Source: Alphaproteobacteria bacterium 46_93_T64 (GTDB lineage Bacteria; Pseudomonadota; Alphaproteobacteria; Sneathiellales; Sneathiellaceae). Taken from it: a DNA stretch of 64,000 nucleotides. Positions 1 through 8,583 of the stretch are shown here, one piece after another. The stretch is taken from NCBI GenBank assembly GCA_002163135.1, contig MAAN01000004.1, positions 1 to 64,000 of the forward strand. The letters are read 5' to 3'. The position numbers were made by a program, and so were the translations under genes. Numbering within the stretch: the stretch's first letter is position 1; every line of letters begins with the position of its first letter. Below the pieces are notes generated by a model. That model saw nothing but the letters and a program-made list of their open reading frames with translations. It did no database searches and had not been told where the DNA came from.

Positions 1-998
1 TGACCGTAAGATACACCAAGATTGTAGTCATGGCGTTCTAGATCAGCAGTTCCACCGTCGTTGTCAGTGAATTTGTAAGCACCACCGATAGTGAAACCAG
101 CAACACCGATGTTACCACCGATTGAGATTTCGTCAGTGTTTTCATTTGATGTAGTTACAGCAGCTGCAGTAGCCTCAGCAATACTGGCAATTGTACCAGT
201 TGTTGCACCGGCAAGTACGCTAGTGAGAAGTGTAGTTGAACCAACAGAGAATGTTTCTGTCAGAGTACCACCACCACCATAAGTTGTCGTACGAGTAGTA
301 ATAGCTGTTGCTGTTGTGTCTGTACGTTGAGTATTTTCCCAACCAGCAGATGCATTCACAGAAACGCCACCGAATTTACCAGTGTAGTTAGCAGCAATTG
401 AGTAAGCTTCGTCCGCTGCGCCTTCGTCTGAGATTGGCGAGTAAACAGATCCGCCTGAAGTTTCTGAATCCGCGTCAGGTGTGTAAGAAGCACCGATTTG
501 GAAGCCACCCATACGTGGTGTGAAGTAAGTGAGTTTATCAGCGTCACTAATACCGTTTGTGTATGTAGATGGAGTTGTGAAACCACCAGCGTTCGCATTA
601 GGAGAGTTAAGACCCCATGCTGGAACTGGAGATGGTGAACCGTAACCCATCAAATATGATGCTGAGTTTTCAGAACCCATGTTTACACGACCGAAAGCGC
701 CTTCAACATACATGAAAGTTTCGTCGACTTGGTCGCCAGATTCACGAGCTTCAAGCTGAATGTTCACACCGAACTCAAGACCGTTGTCTAGAGTAGTTTT
801 ACCAGTGAAGTGAACTTCGCCTTCATGACGGATGTTTGTTGGAAGCTGATCTGTGTTTGTGTCGTAGTCAGCAACAACGAATGAAGTTTGCAGGTAACCG
901 CCAACATTCAATTTGATTTTTTCAGCAGCAGAAACAGAGCCCGCTGTAAGTGCAGTAACAGCTACTAAAGCTGTTGTGCCCAAGATTACATTTTTCAT
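1..998 (-). CDS. Outer-membrane porin (3' end outside window)
   Basis: The gene starts at 998 and runs off the left edge, giving about 332 codons. The protein opens with a Sec signal peptide (MKNVILGTTALVAVTALTAG, then SVSAAEKIKL). It continues with Gly/Asn/Tyr-rich beta-strand sequence, including NVGGYLQTSF, LDNGLEFGVNIQLEA and GRVNMGSENSASYLMGYGSP, typical of general diffusion porins of the alphaproteobacterial Porin_4 type. A Thr/Ala-rich stretch around residues 235-290 interrupts the strand pattern and probably forms a surface loop. A strong Shine-Dalgarno (AGGGGAG) lies just upstream of the ATG. It would form trimeric channels in the outer membrane. The family is certain enough; solute specificity cannot be read from sequence. 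Confidence 0.85.
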   Translation of the reverse strand, partial: MKNVILGTTALVAVTALTAGSVSAAEKIKLNVGGYLQTSFVVADYDTNTDQLPTNIRHEGEVHFTGKTTLDNGLEFGVNIQLEARESGDQVDETFMYVEGAFGRVNMGSENSASYLMGYGSPSPVPAWGLNSPNANAGGFTTPSTYTNGISDADKLTYFTPRMGGFQIGASYTPDADSETSGGSVYSPISDEGAADEAYSIAANYTGKFGGVSVNASAGWENTQRTDTTATAITTRTTTYGGGGTLTETFSVGSTTLLTSVLAGATTGTIASIAEATAAAVTTSNENTDEISIGGNIGVAGFTIGGAYKFTDNDGGTADLERHDYNLGVSYG

Positions 999-1417
999 AG
1001 TGTCTCCCCTCTGCTTACGAGAAGCTAGAGAAATAGATTGTTAATAACGACGCAAGGCTCAATGACCCTGTTAGCCCGACTGAGTAAAAGACCTTATTGG
1101 CCATACGGTCAAGCACTACACAGGGGGGCTTTTCCCAGATTTGGAAAAACTGTGTTTAAAAAGTCACAGATGGGGGACCGGAAGGAGTTTTCGAAACAAT
1201 CCAAATGGTTAAGTCGGATTAACCCATATTTCAGCCGATACTAACATTGAGGAAAATTTGGAGCAGTATGCCTTAAAAAGTCCCCTATTCTTTATAAAAA
1301 GCCGCTTTCTTATATTGTCCCTTTAGATAACCTGCTTTAGACTAGCGCCAGAAAATTGGGGCAACTTTTCTAAACCCCGACATTTGCAAAAACCAGATCT
1401 TGTAAGGAATCGCCTCA
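999..1417. other. Intergenic region between divergent porin and DUF3576 genes
   Basis: This 419-base stretch separates two divergent genes and must hold both promoters. A 68-codon open frame at 1038-1244 has no Shine-Dalgarno and no recognisable protein features, so I do not call it. Apart from the candidate porin promoter I see no repeat, RNA gene or convincing hairpin. Confidence 0.6.
1084..1112 (-). promoter_or_regulatory. Possible sigma-70 promoter of the porin gene
   Basis: On the minus strand a TTGACC (-35, five of six consensus bases) is followed after 17 bases by TTTTAC (-10, three of six). This would give an untranslated leader of about 75-80 bases before the porin ATG. The -10 match is weak, so this is only a candidate. 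Confidence 0.3.
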
Positions 1418-1966
1418 ATGTTGCTGCGTCGCTTTAATGTCACTTCTCTCTTAGGCCTATTGGCCATTGCGTCTCTTACGGCCTGTGGCGCCGATTTAGC
1501 AACCGAATCTTCTTTCCCGGAACAAAGCCGCGGTAAAGTCTACACAGATGGAAAACCGGATAACGAAGCAACCATCTTTGGGGAGGGTGGCTTGTTTGGA
1601 GATGGAAAGAAGCTTAGTGATGGGCAAGGCGGCGGCGGCATTGGCGTTAATGGCTATTTGTGGCGGGCCTCGCTCGATACACTCTCCTTTATGCCACTCA
1701 GCTCTGCCGATCCATTTGGTGGTGTCATCATCACGGATTGGTACACGCCTGTAGAATCTCCAGGCGAGCGTTTCAAGGTTACAGTTTATATTCTGGATCG
1801 TCGTCTGCGGGCCGATGGTATCCGCGTTTCAGCGTTTAAACAGAATCTGGATACAACCAACAACTGGATCCCTGTCCAGCTAACACCGAAAACCGTTACT
1901 AACTTGGAAAATGCGATATTACGCCGCGCACGTGAGTTGCGTATTGCACGTGAAGGCGAAAGTTAA
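1418..1966 (+). CDS. DUF3576 family lipoprotein
   Basis: This 182-residue protein has a type II signal sequence ending in the lipobox LTAC with the lipidated cysteine at residue 23, so it should be a membrane-anchored periplasmic lipoprotein. The body contains a Gly-rich patch (DGQGGGGIGVNGYLWRASLD) followed by a mixed alpha/beta domain matching the DUF3576 family, known almost only from alphaproteobacteria and typically encoded next to leuS and lptE, as here. The function is unknown; the neighbourhood with the LPS-assembly lipoprotein LptE makes an envelope role plausible. An AAGGAAT Shine-Dalgarno lies upstream of the ATG. Confidence 0.85.
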   Translation: MLLRRFNVTSLLGLLAIASLTACGADLATESSFPEQSRGKVYTDGKPDNEATIFGEGGLFGDGKKLSDGQGGGGIGVNGYLWRASLDTLSFMPLSSADPFGGVIITDWYTPVESPGERFKVTVYILDRRLRADGIRVSAFKQNLDTTNNWIPVQLTPKTVTNLENAILRRARELRIAREGES

Positions 1967-2102
1967 TTAACCAACCAAACTCAATTTATTGGGTTTGTCG
2001 TATTGGTGCGGCTTGTTACTCGTAGAAATTATTAGTCTTTTTGCATCGCCGCATCACATCTAAATAAAATATTATGTACATTTGAAAACGGACCACAAAC
2101 CG

Positions 2103-4664
2103 ATGTCCCGCTATAATGCAAAAGAAGTTGAAGCCAAATGGCAAGCCACTTGGGAAGACAAGCAAACCTTTGTTGCTGAAATAGATACCTCTTTGCCTAA
2201 ATATTACGTGCTGGAAATGTTTCCCTACCCCTCAGGTAACATTCATATCGGTCATGTGAGAAATTACACTATGGGCGACGTTGTCGCTCGCTATAAACGA
2301 GCCAGAGGCTTTAATGTTCTGCACCCCATGGGTTGGGATGCGTTTGGATTGCCCGCAGAGAATGCTGCCCGCGATAAAAATGTTCATCCGGCCGAATGGA
2401 CATATGCCAACATTGCCAATATGCGCCGAGAACTTAAATCCATGGGCTTGTCTCTGGATTGGAGTAAGGAGCTCGCGACCTGCCACCCGGGTTATTACGG
2501 CAAGCAACAGGAACTGTTTCTCGAGTTTATGAAAGAAGAGCTGGTTTACCGGAAAGAAACTTGGGTCAATTGGGACCCTGTGGATATGACGGTTCTCGCA
2601 AACGAGCAGGTTATCGATGGCCGTGGTTGGCGTTCCGGGGCGCTCGTTGAAAAACGTAAACTGAACCAGTGGATGTTCCGTATCGCAGATTACAGCGAAT
2701 CTTTATTGGAAGGCCTTGGCGACCTTGATCGCTGGCCAGAGCGCGTCCGTTTGATGCAGGAAAACTGGATCGGTAAATCCAAAGGGGCAAGAGTTCATTT
2801 CAAAATCGCCGGAATGGATCATAACCTTGAAATCTATACCACTCGCCCAGACACTCTATATGGTGCCAGCTTTATGGCGGTTGCGGCCGATCACCCGTTG
2901 TCTCAAAAATTGATGAAGGACAATCCTGCCATCGCCGACTTTGTCGCAGAATGCCACCGAATGGGCACCAGCGAAGAAGCAATTGAAAAAGCAGAGAAAA
3001 AGGGAGTGGATACCGGCCTACGTGCAGAACATCCATTTATTGAAGGCAAAACGCTTCCAATCTATGTGGCTAATTTCGTCTTGATGGAATATGGAACGGG
3101 CGCAATTTTTGCCTGTCCCGCACATGATCAGCGAGATCTCGATTTTGCCCGCAAATATGGGCTTGAAGTTCCGCGTGTTGTGGCCGCAGCCGATGGCAGC
3201 GAAGATGAAATCGAAACGGAAGCCTATACTGGCCCCGGCTCAATCATTAATTCCGATTTTCTCAATGGTCTGAGTACGGTTGAAGCTAAAAAGCAGGCTC
3301 TTGCTCGCTTGGTGGAGCTTAATCAAGGGGTTGAGACCACAAACTACCGACTTCGCGATTGGGGTCTTTCCCGCCAGCGCTATTGGGGCTGCCCTATTCC
3401 AGTGGTTCACTGCGAAGCTTGTGGCACAGTAGCAGAAAAAGCTGAGAACCTGCCGATTGAACTGCCCGATGATGTAACGTTTGAGAAACCGGGGAACCCT
3501 CTGGATCATCATGCGACGTGGAAACACACACATTGCCCGTCCTGCGGGGAAGCAGCTATCCGCGAAACAGATACAATGGATACTTTTGTCGATTCGTCCT
3601 GGTATTTTGCACGTTTCTGCGCCCCTAGGAACGATAAACCCGTTAGCCAAGCTGACGTGGATTACTGGCTTCCAGTGGATCAATATATTGGTGGAATTGA
3701 ACATGCGATTTTGCATCTTCTTTACTCCCGCTTCTTCTCGCGTGCCATGAAAGAAACTGGCGCGGTGGATTTCGCGGAACCATTTGAAGGTCTATTTACA
3801 CAAGGGATGGTGACCCATGAAACCTATCGCAGCACCGGCGGCGATTGGCTTTTCCCTCAAGATGTCACACACAATGATGCTGGAAATCCGGTTCATATTG
3901 AAACCGGAGACCCTGTAACCATTGGCGGCGTTGAAAAAATGTCGAAATCCAAGAAGAATGTCGTAGATCCGGGCGAAATCATTGATAAATTCGGCGCTGA
4001 CGCTGCACGTTGGTTTGTATTATCTGATAGCCCGCCAGACCGTGATATGGAATGGACAGATGCCGGTGCGACAGGTGCGTGGCGCTTTAAACAACGCTTA
4101 TATCGTTTCGTTATCGATAACCTTGAGAAAGCTGCGGTTAAAGGAGCCCCTCTCCCGTCAGAATTTTCCGACAATGTAACTGCCCTTCGAAAAGAAGCAC
4201 ATAAAACGCTTTTGCATGTGACCGACAGTATTGAAAAACTGCATTTCAATAATGCAATTGCCCGTATCTATGAATTTATGAAGGCCCTTGGAGATTTCAA
4301 AGCTAGCGATGAAGCTGGCGGATCTTGGGCACTCCGTGAAGCGATGGAGATCATGACAGTGATTGTCGGACCTATGATGCCCCATCTCACTGAAGAGCTG
4401 TGGGAAATTCTCGGACATACTACCATTCTTGCAGACAGTCGGTGGCCAACTCTTATAGAAGAGTTGACAGTGGACAACACTGTTACCATAGCAGTGCAGG
4501 TCAAAGGAAAACTTAGAGCAACCATCGAAGTTCAAAAAGATGCTCCCTCAGCGGACGTTGAAGCTCTGGCCCTTGCAGAGGAAAGCGTCATAAAGGCTAT
4601 TGGCGATCAACCAATTAGAAAAGTCATCGTTGTTCCAAATCGGATTGTAAATGTTGTTGTCTAG
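2103..4664 (+). CDS. leuS: Leucyl-tRNA synthetase
   Basis: Charges tRNA-Leu with leucine in the cytoplasm. The 853-residue product has the full class I synthetase layout: HIGH signature (HIGH at residues 48-51, after FPYPSGN), an editing CP1 domain with [12 protein letters not shown], paired zinc-type cysteines (CEACGT and CPSCGE) and the KMSKS loop at residues 612-616. I chose the ATG at 2103 ([13 protein letters not shown]), the usual alphaproteobacterial N terminus; a TTG at 2082 would add seven residues but has no Shine-Dalgarno. The last 14 bases overlap lptE, so leuS, lptE and holA are probably one operon. Confidence 0.97.
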   Translation: MSRYNAKEVEAKWQATWEDKQTFVAEIDTSLPKYYVLEMFPYPSGNIHIGHVRNYTMGDVVARYKRARGFNVLHPMGWDAFGLPAENAARDKNVHPAEWTYANIANMRRELKSMGLSLDWSKELATCHPGYYGKQQELFLEFMKEELVYRKETWVNWDPVDMTVLANEQVIDGRGWRSGALVEKRKLNQWMFRIADYSESLLEGLGDLDRWPERVRLMQENWIGKSKGARVHFKIAGMDHNLEIYTTRPDTLYGASFMAVAADHPLSQKLMKDNPAIADFVAECHRMGTSEEAIEKAEKKGVDTGLRAEHPFIEGKTLPIYVANFVLMEYGTGAIFACPAHDQRDLDFARKYGLEVPRVVAAADGSEDEIETEAYTGPGSIINSDFLNGLSTVEAKKQALARLVELNQGVETTNYRLRDWGLSRQRYWGCPIPVVHCEACGTVAEKAENLPIELPDDVTFEKPGNPLDHHATWKHTHCPSCGEAAIRETDTMDTFVDSSWYFARFCAPRNDKPVSQADVDYWLPVDQYIGGIEHAILHLLYSRFFSRAMKETGAVDFAEPFEGLFTQGMVTHETYRSTGGDWLFPQDVTHNDAGNPVHIETGDPVTIGGVEKMSKSKKNVVDPGEIIDKFGADAARWFVLSDSPPDRDMEWTDAGATGAWRFKQRLYRFVIDNLEKAAVKGAPLPSEFSDNVTALRKEAHKTLLHVTDSIEKLHFNNAIARIYEFMKALGDFKASDEAGGSWALREAMEIMTVIVGPMMPHLTEELWEILGHTTILADSRWPTLIEELTVDNTVTIAVQVKGKLRATIEVQKDAPSADVEALALAEESVIKAIGDQPIRKVIVVPNRIVNVVV

Positions 4665-5148
4665 ATTTCTTTTAGTCACATCAATTCTATTTTTGGTTGC
4701 AGGATGCGGCTTCCAACCCCTGTATGGAAGCCAAACTCTAAATGCCAAAGTCACGGCAAGTTTGGATCAAACCTATGTTTTGCCAATCGAAGGGCGCGTG
4801 GGCCAACTTGTTCGCAACCAACTTCTGGACAGGGTCAGTCCAAAAGGGCTCCCGTCCCGAGCGACTTATCAGTTGGTAGTTAAATTACGTGAGCAAAAAC
4901 AAGGTCTTGCCATCGACAAAACTGATGCAACAAACAGATACAATTTGACCATTTTTGCCAAATACAGCCTGCTTGATTCCACAGGAAAGCAGGCACTGTA
5001 TTCTGGTAGTGCTCAGTCGGTTGCTTCCTTCAATATTGTCGAATCCGATTTCGCTAACTTAGCTGCAGAAAAAAATGCCCGTAAACGGTCTGCAATCGTT
5101 GTCTCTGAAGAAATCCATCGGCAGTTGTCCGTTTATCTGTCCAGGTGA
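4651..5148 (+). CDS. lptE: LPS-assembly lipoprotein LptE
   Basis: Outer-membrane lipoprotein that plugs the LptD barrel and helps insert lipopolysaccharide into the outer leaflet. The 165-residue protein begins with a short signal peptide and the lipobox LVAGC (cysteine 19), then GFQPLYG, the hallmark start of mature LptE. The remainder fits the LptE alpha/beta fold in length. It starts inside the 3' end of leuS (14-base overlap) and is followed 5 bases later by holA, the standard alphaproteobacterial order leuS-lptE-holA. The lptD partner is not in this window. Confidence 0.93.
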   Translation: MLLSRFLLVTSILFLVAGCGFQPLYGSQTLNAKVTASLDQTYVLPIEGRVGQLVRNQLLDRVSPKGLPSRATYQLVVKLREQKQGLAIDKTDATNRYNLTIFAKYSLLDSTGKQALYSGSAQSVASFNIVESDFANLAAEKNARKRSAIVVSEEIHRQLSVYLSR

Positions 5149-5153
5149 GGTAA

Positions 5154-6173
5154 TTGGAACTTAGACCAGCACAATTTTCGTCCTATTTGAAAACACCGGA
5201 TAATAATATTCGTGTGTTTCTGGTTTATGGACCCGATGAGGGACTTGTGCGAGAAAGAGCGAAACTAATCTCACTTACTGTCCTGCAAACCCTTGATGAC
5301 CCTTTTTGTTATGCTGAGATCGAAGCTGGAAACCTGGACGGGGATCCTGCACGGCTTCGAGATGAAATTGAAGCTATTTCCATGATGGGTGGTGATCGTG
5401 TTGTTAGGCTTCGAGGAGCCGGAAATGTGCACGCAAAACTTATTCAATCCGTTCTAGATGCCGACTTTTCAAACACATTACTGGTAATCGAAGCTGGAGA
5501 TATCAAAAAATCAACAGCTCTGGTCAAAAGCATTACAGGACTGAGTATTGGCGCAAGTCTCGCATGCTATCATGATAAGGCACAGGATGTTGGGTCTCTT
5601 ATACGCGATGTTTTAGGAGAAGCGGGTCTCTCTCTTACCTCTGATGCAACGGATTACCTTCGGAAAAACCTAGGAAGTGATCGCTCCATTTCCCGTCAGG
5701 AACTAGATAAGCTCGTTTTGTATAAAGGATCAGATGGAGATCCTATATCGCTCGACGATGCCAAGGCTGTCATCGGGGATAGCTCTGCTGAAAGCGTCTT
5801 TGACGTTATTGATGCAACGCTTCTTGGAAACTTAATTGCTCTGGAATTAACTCTCAATAAAGCGTTTTTCGCGGGAGAATCCGCTATAACTTTTTTGAGG
5901 CTCGCCCAAGGCCAACTGAAGCAACTGCACAAAGCTGCAAGTTTTAGCGGAAACGGTGTTCCTTTATCAGTGGCCACTAAAAAAGCTGGTATTCCCCCCT
6001 TCAATCAAAAAAAGGCGGAAGCGCAAATCGGGCGGCGCGGCGCACAACATTTTGCCCAGTGCCTTGAGATAATATTAAAGGCCGAAATGGAATGCAAAAC
6101 AACAGGTGCACCGGCTGAGACGCTCTGCCGGCGTGCGTTACTTCGCGTATGTATGGCAAATAGAAGTCGTTAA
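5154..6173 (+). CDS. holA: DNA polymerase III delta subunit
   Basis: Clamp-loader subunit that opens the beta sliding clamp (DnaN, encoded at 55-56 kb). The 339-residue sequence matches HolA: N-terminal VFLVYGPDEGLVRERA, central SADSVFDVIDATL-like helix (here SAESVFDVIDATLLG) and a C-terminal helical collar domain ending LCRRALLRVC. Translation starts at a TTG: an excellent Shine-Dalgarno (AGGTGAGG), overlapping the lptE stop codon, sits only a few bases before it and no nearby ATG fits. The gene converges with parB, with 10 bases between the stop codons. Confidence 0.93.
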   Translation: MELRPAQFSSYLKTPDNNIRVFLVYGPDEGLVRERAKLISLTVLQTLDDPFCYAEIEAGNLDGDPARLRDEIEAISMMGGDRVVRLRGAGNVHAKLIQSVLDADFSNTLLVIEAGDIKKSTALVKSITGLSIGASLACYHDKAQDVGSLIRDVLGEAGLSLTSDATDYLRKNLGSDRSISRQELDKLVLYKGSDGDPISLDDAKAVIGDSSAESVFDVIDATLLGNLIALELTLNKAFFAGESAITFLRLAQGQLKQLHKAASFSGNGVPLSVATKKAGIPPFNQKKAEAQIGRRGAQHFAQCLEIILKAEMECKTTGAPAETLCRRALLRVCMANRSR

Positions 6174-6183
6174 GTTGTTGATT

Positions 6184-7131
6184 TTAATGAAAATCTTCAT
6201 CTAGGGCGGAACTCATATCGCCTTCATATGCTTCGTCTTCAACAGACTCTCCTGTCACATGTCGCGACAATCTTCTGCAAATATCATCCAATTGGTCGAG
6301 GTGCTCATACGATATTATTATCTGACCACCACGTTCAGCATGATGATTTATACTCACTTTCAGGCCAATAGCGGCAGATAAATCCCCCTCTAGAGCGAGC
6401 GTATCCTGATCTTTCGTAGGTACGGACGCTGAGCGCGCTCTATTTGAGGGTTTTTTCTGGGCTAATTTCTCTGCTTTTCGGACAGAAAGCCCCTCTTCAA
6501 CAATTTTCTTGGCCAGCTTCTCTGGATTGTCTGCCGTTATTACGGCACGCGCAGCACCCGCACTTAAATCTCCAGACCGGATCATCTTCTGGACACTTAC
6601 AGGCAGGGATAAAAGGCGCATGATATTTGTCACATGCGACCTGCTTTTACCTAGCTGCTTTGCCAAGATATCCTGTGTATAATTAAACTCGTCCGCCAAC
6701 CGTCGATACCCTTCAGCTTCTTCGATAGCAGATAAATCTTCCCGTTGGATATTTTCAATGATTGCGATTTCAAGACTATCAACATCTGACAAGTCTTTAA
6801 TGATAACCGGAACTTTATGCAGTTGAGCCATTTGGGCAGCGCGCCAACGTCTCTCACCCGCGATAATTTCGAACAACCCATTATCTTTAGGATCCCGACG
6901 GACAAGAATGGGTTGCAAAACCCCCTTTTCCGCAATGGAATCTGCAAGACTTTGCAATGCTTCCTGATCCCAGTCCTGCCTCGGCTGAAATGGACTTGGG
7001 TGCATCTGCTCTACAGGTACATCTTTCGAAGTCCTAATTTTGTCCAGTTCAGAATAATCAGCTGCGACATTATCCCCAAGCAAGGCAGATAAACCGCGAC
7101 CAAGTTTCTTTTTTCCAATTTCATCAGACAT
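6184..7131 (-). CDS. parB: Chromosome-partitioning protein ParB
   Basis: CTP-dependent DNA clamp that loads at parS sites and spreads to segregate the origin. The 315-residue protein has the N-terminal ParA-interacting segment (KKKLGRGLSALLGD), the ParB/Srx CTP-binding motifs GERRWRA (about 92-98) and ENIQRED (about 126-132), the parS-reading helix-turn-helix (about 152-174), and a C-terminal dimerisation domain. I chose the ATG at 7131, matching the usual MSDEIGKKKLGRG start; a GTG at 7140 would add three residues. It lies 20 bases downstream of parA in the same operon. Four consensus parS sites are found at 8.2-15.2 kb. Confidence 0.95.
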   Translation of the reverse strand: MSDEIGKKKLGRGLSALLGDNVAADYSELDKIRTSKDVPVEQMHPSPFQPRQDWDQEALQSLADSIAEKGVLQPILVRRDPKDNGLFEIIAGERRWRAAQMAQLHKVPVIIKDLSDVDSLEIAIIENIQREDLSAIEEAEGYRRLADEFNYTQDILAKQLGKSRSHVTNIMRLLSLPVSVQKMIRSGDLSAGAARAVITADNPEKLAKKIVEEGLSVRKAEKLAQKKPSNRARSASVPTKDQDTLALEGDLSAAIGLKVSINHHAERGGQIIISYEHLDQLDDICRRLSRHVTGESVEDEAYEGDMSSALDEDFH

Positions 7132-7151
7132 AGTGACCACAGATTAGTTAA

Positions 7152-7955
7152 TTAGGCTGCATGTAAGCGTTTTTCACGCCGGATTAGTTCGCTGGCCAGT
7201 TTAATATAGGCCTGACTTCCTGCACAACGATGATCGTAAATCAATACTGGTTTACCGTGACTCGGTGCTTCGGAAACTCGCACATTACGAGGTATAACAG
7301 TTTCATACACCTTATCACCTAGATAATCACGGACATCTTGCGCTACTTGATCAGATAATTTGTTGCGCTTATCATACATAGTCAACACCACACCTTGAAT
7401 ATCAAGTTTAGCATTAAGGGTGTTGCGAACACGCTCGATAGTTTTAATCAGCAAACTTAACCCTTCAAGCGCAAAAAACTCGCATTGTAGCGGTACAATG
7501 ACTGCCTGAACGGCAACTAAAGCGTTTAAGGTCAACAAGTTGAGTGAGGGTGGACAATCGATCAGAATATAATCGTATCTTTCTTGAATGGGGGCAATTG
7601 CCTCCACCAGACGATGGCTGCGGCGATCCATTTCGATTAGCTCAAGTTCAGCTCCCGTTAAATCCGGAGTAGACGGAACCAAATCCAGATTTGGTATAAC
7701 ACTGGGACAAATGGCCTCGTCCATTGATATGTCGCCCATGATGACATCATAAACGTTCAATTCACGATTAAATCTATCGACACCTAGACCAGTACTGGCA
7801 TTTCCTTGGGGATCAATGTCAATGATAAGAACCGATTTACCAACTGCGGCTAGCGCGGTCGCAAGGTTGATGGTTGTCGTTGTCTTACCAACACCGCCCT
7901 TTTGATTAGCAACTGCAAGGATACGTGATGATCCTACGATACTAAGCTCTTCCAT
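7152..7955 (-). CDS. parA: Chromosome-partitioning ATPase ParA
   Basis: Walker-type ATPase that pulls ParB-bound origins apart along the nucleoid. The 267-residue protein carries the deviant Walker A box KGGVGKTTT (residues 19-27), Walker B-like DYILIDCPPSLNLLTLNAL and the ParA motif VVLTMYDKRNKLSDQV. Chromosomal rather than plasmid type is indicated by the lack of an N-terminal helix-turn-helix and by the rsmG-parA-parB context. A good Shine-Dalgarno (CAGGGGG) precedes the ATG. It begins 13 bases after rsmG ends. Confidence 0.96.
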   Translation of the reverse strand: MEELSIVGSSRILAVANQKGGVGKTTTTINLATALAAVGKSVLIIDIDPQGNASTGLGVDRFNRELNVYDVIMGDISMDEAICPSVIPNLDLVPSTPDLTGAELELIEMDRRSHRLVEAIAPIQERYDYILIDCPPSLNLLTLNALVAVQAVIVPLQCEFFALEGLSLLIKTIERVRNTLNAKLDIQGVVLTMYDKRNKLSDQVAQDVRDYLGDKVYETVIPRNVRVSEAPSHGKPVLIYDHRCAGSQAYIKLASELIRREKRLHAA

Positions 7956-7968
7956 TTTTGCCCCCTGC

Positions 7969-8574
7969 TTAACTTCGGGACACGTTCCTTAATTCTAGAA
8001 CACTTCCCTCAGAACTGGATAAACTCTGATGCTTAATTGGGTCCATTCTCCAACATTTTGCGGCATTGGTCAATTCCGCATCTACATCTTGTCCCTTTAA
8101 ATACAGAAGAAGTGTATCTTGGGTAGAGAACGGATCTGCAAATTCCAGTAGTTTTTCGAGAGAAGCCAGCGCTCTTGCAGAAATTACAGTCGCTGGAAAA
8201 GGCTCTACAGCGTCAATTCTTTTGGTGTGAATAGTGATAGGTGTAGATGTTTCACGTGAAACCTCCCGCATAAATTGACACTTCCGTTGATCGCTTTCAA
8301 TCACGTGAACATCAAAATCACTGGCCATTGCAACGATTAAAGCCGGAAATCCTGCACCACTTCCCATATCAATCCACACACCACCTGTTGATGGCGCATA
8401 TTTCAAAATCTGAAAGCTATCCAATACATGACGTTCCCAAACATCAGGGAGTGTCGCTTTACTAACAAGGTTTATAGCCTTCTGCCATTTTTTGAGAAGA
8501 GCAACATAGGTTTCGAACTTATCCATTGTTTCACGTGAAACATCGGTAAGTTTCAAGAATTCTTGTTCATCCAT
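7969..8574 (-). CDS. rsmG: 16S rRNA (guanine-527-N7)-methyltransferase
   Basis: Methylates G527 of 16S rRNA using S-adenosylmethionine. The 201-residue product has the motif I loop DMGSGAGFP (residues 69-77) and RsmG-type N-terminal helices (LLKKWQKAINLVSKA, WERHVLDSFQIL). Two parS sites lie inside the coding sequence in the same frame; each is read as Val-Ser-Arg-Glu-Thr, at residues 12-16 and 105-109. The gene therefore carries centromere DNA within its protein-coding frame. It sits between mnmG (upstream) and parA (downstream), the conserved order. Confidence 0.95.
   Translation of the reverse strand: MDEQEFLKLTDVSRETMDKFETYVALLKKWQKAINLVSKATLPDVWERHVLDSFQILKYAPSTGGVWIDMGSGAGFPALIVAMASDFDVHVIESDQRKCQFMREVSRETSTPITIHTKRIDAVEPFPATVISARALASLEKLLEFADPFSTQDTLLLYLKGQDVDAELTNAAKCWRMDPIKHQSLSSSEGSVLELRNVSRS
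8248..8263. promoter_or_regulatory. parS: parS centromere site inside rsmG (site 1)
   Basis: The 14-base core GTTTCACGTGAAAC (8249-8262) is a perfect palindrome identical to the bacterial parS consensus core; the outer pair is T/C, one step from the ideal T/A. It is bound by ParB, encoded about 1.1 kb away. It is read as part of VSRET in RsmG. Confidence 0.9.
8527..8542. promoter_or_regulatory. parS: parS centromere site inside rsmG (site 2)
   Basis: A perfect 16-base palindrome, TGTTTCACGTGAAACA, matching consensus parS. It lies near the 5' end of rsmG and encodes residues VSRET there. Confidence 0.93.
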
Positions 8575-8583
8575 TTTGAAGGG

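Noticed and set aside
1038-1244. 68-codon open frame between porin and DUF3576 genes
   Set aside because: No Shine-Dalgarno, no family features, and it overlaps the likely promoter region of the porin gene.
1977-1996. Hairpin AAACTCAA/TTGGGTTT after the DUF3576 gene as a terminator
   Set aside because: A short AT-rich stem with one G-T pair and no following T-run; too weak to call.
3240-3716. 158-codon open frame antisense to leuS
   Set aside because: Shadow of a strongly conserved gene; composition shows no protein character of its own. The same applies to other long antisense frames inside gyrB, lutB and hldE.
8301-8310. TCACGTGAAC near parS site 1, resembling a fifth parS
   Set aside because: It lacks the left half of the palindrome (no GTT before TCACGTGAA), so the match is too short.
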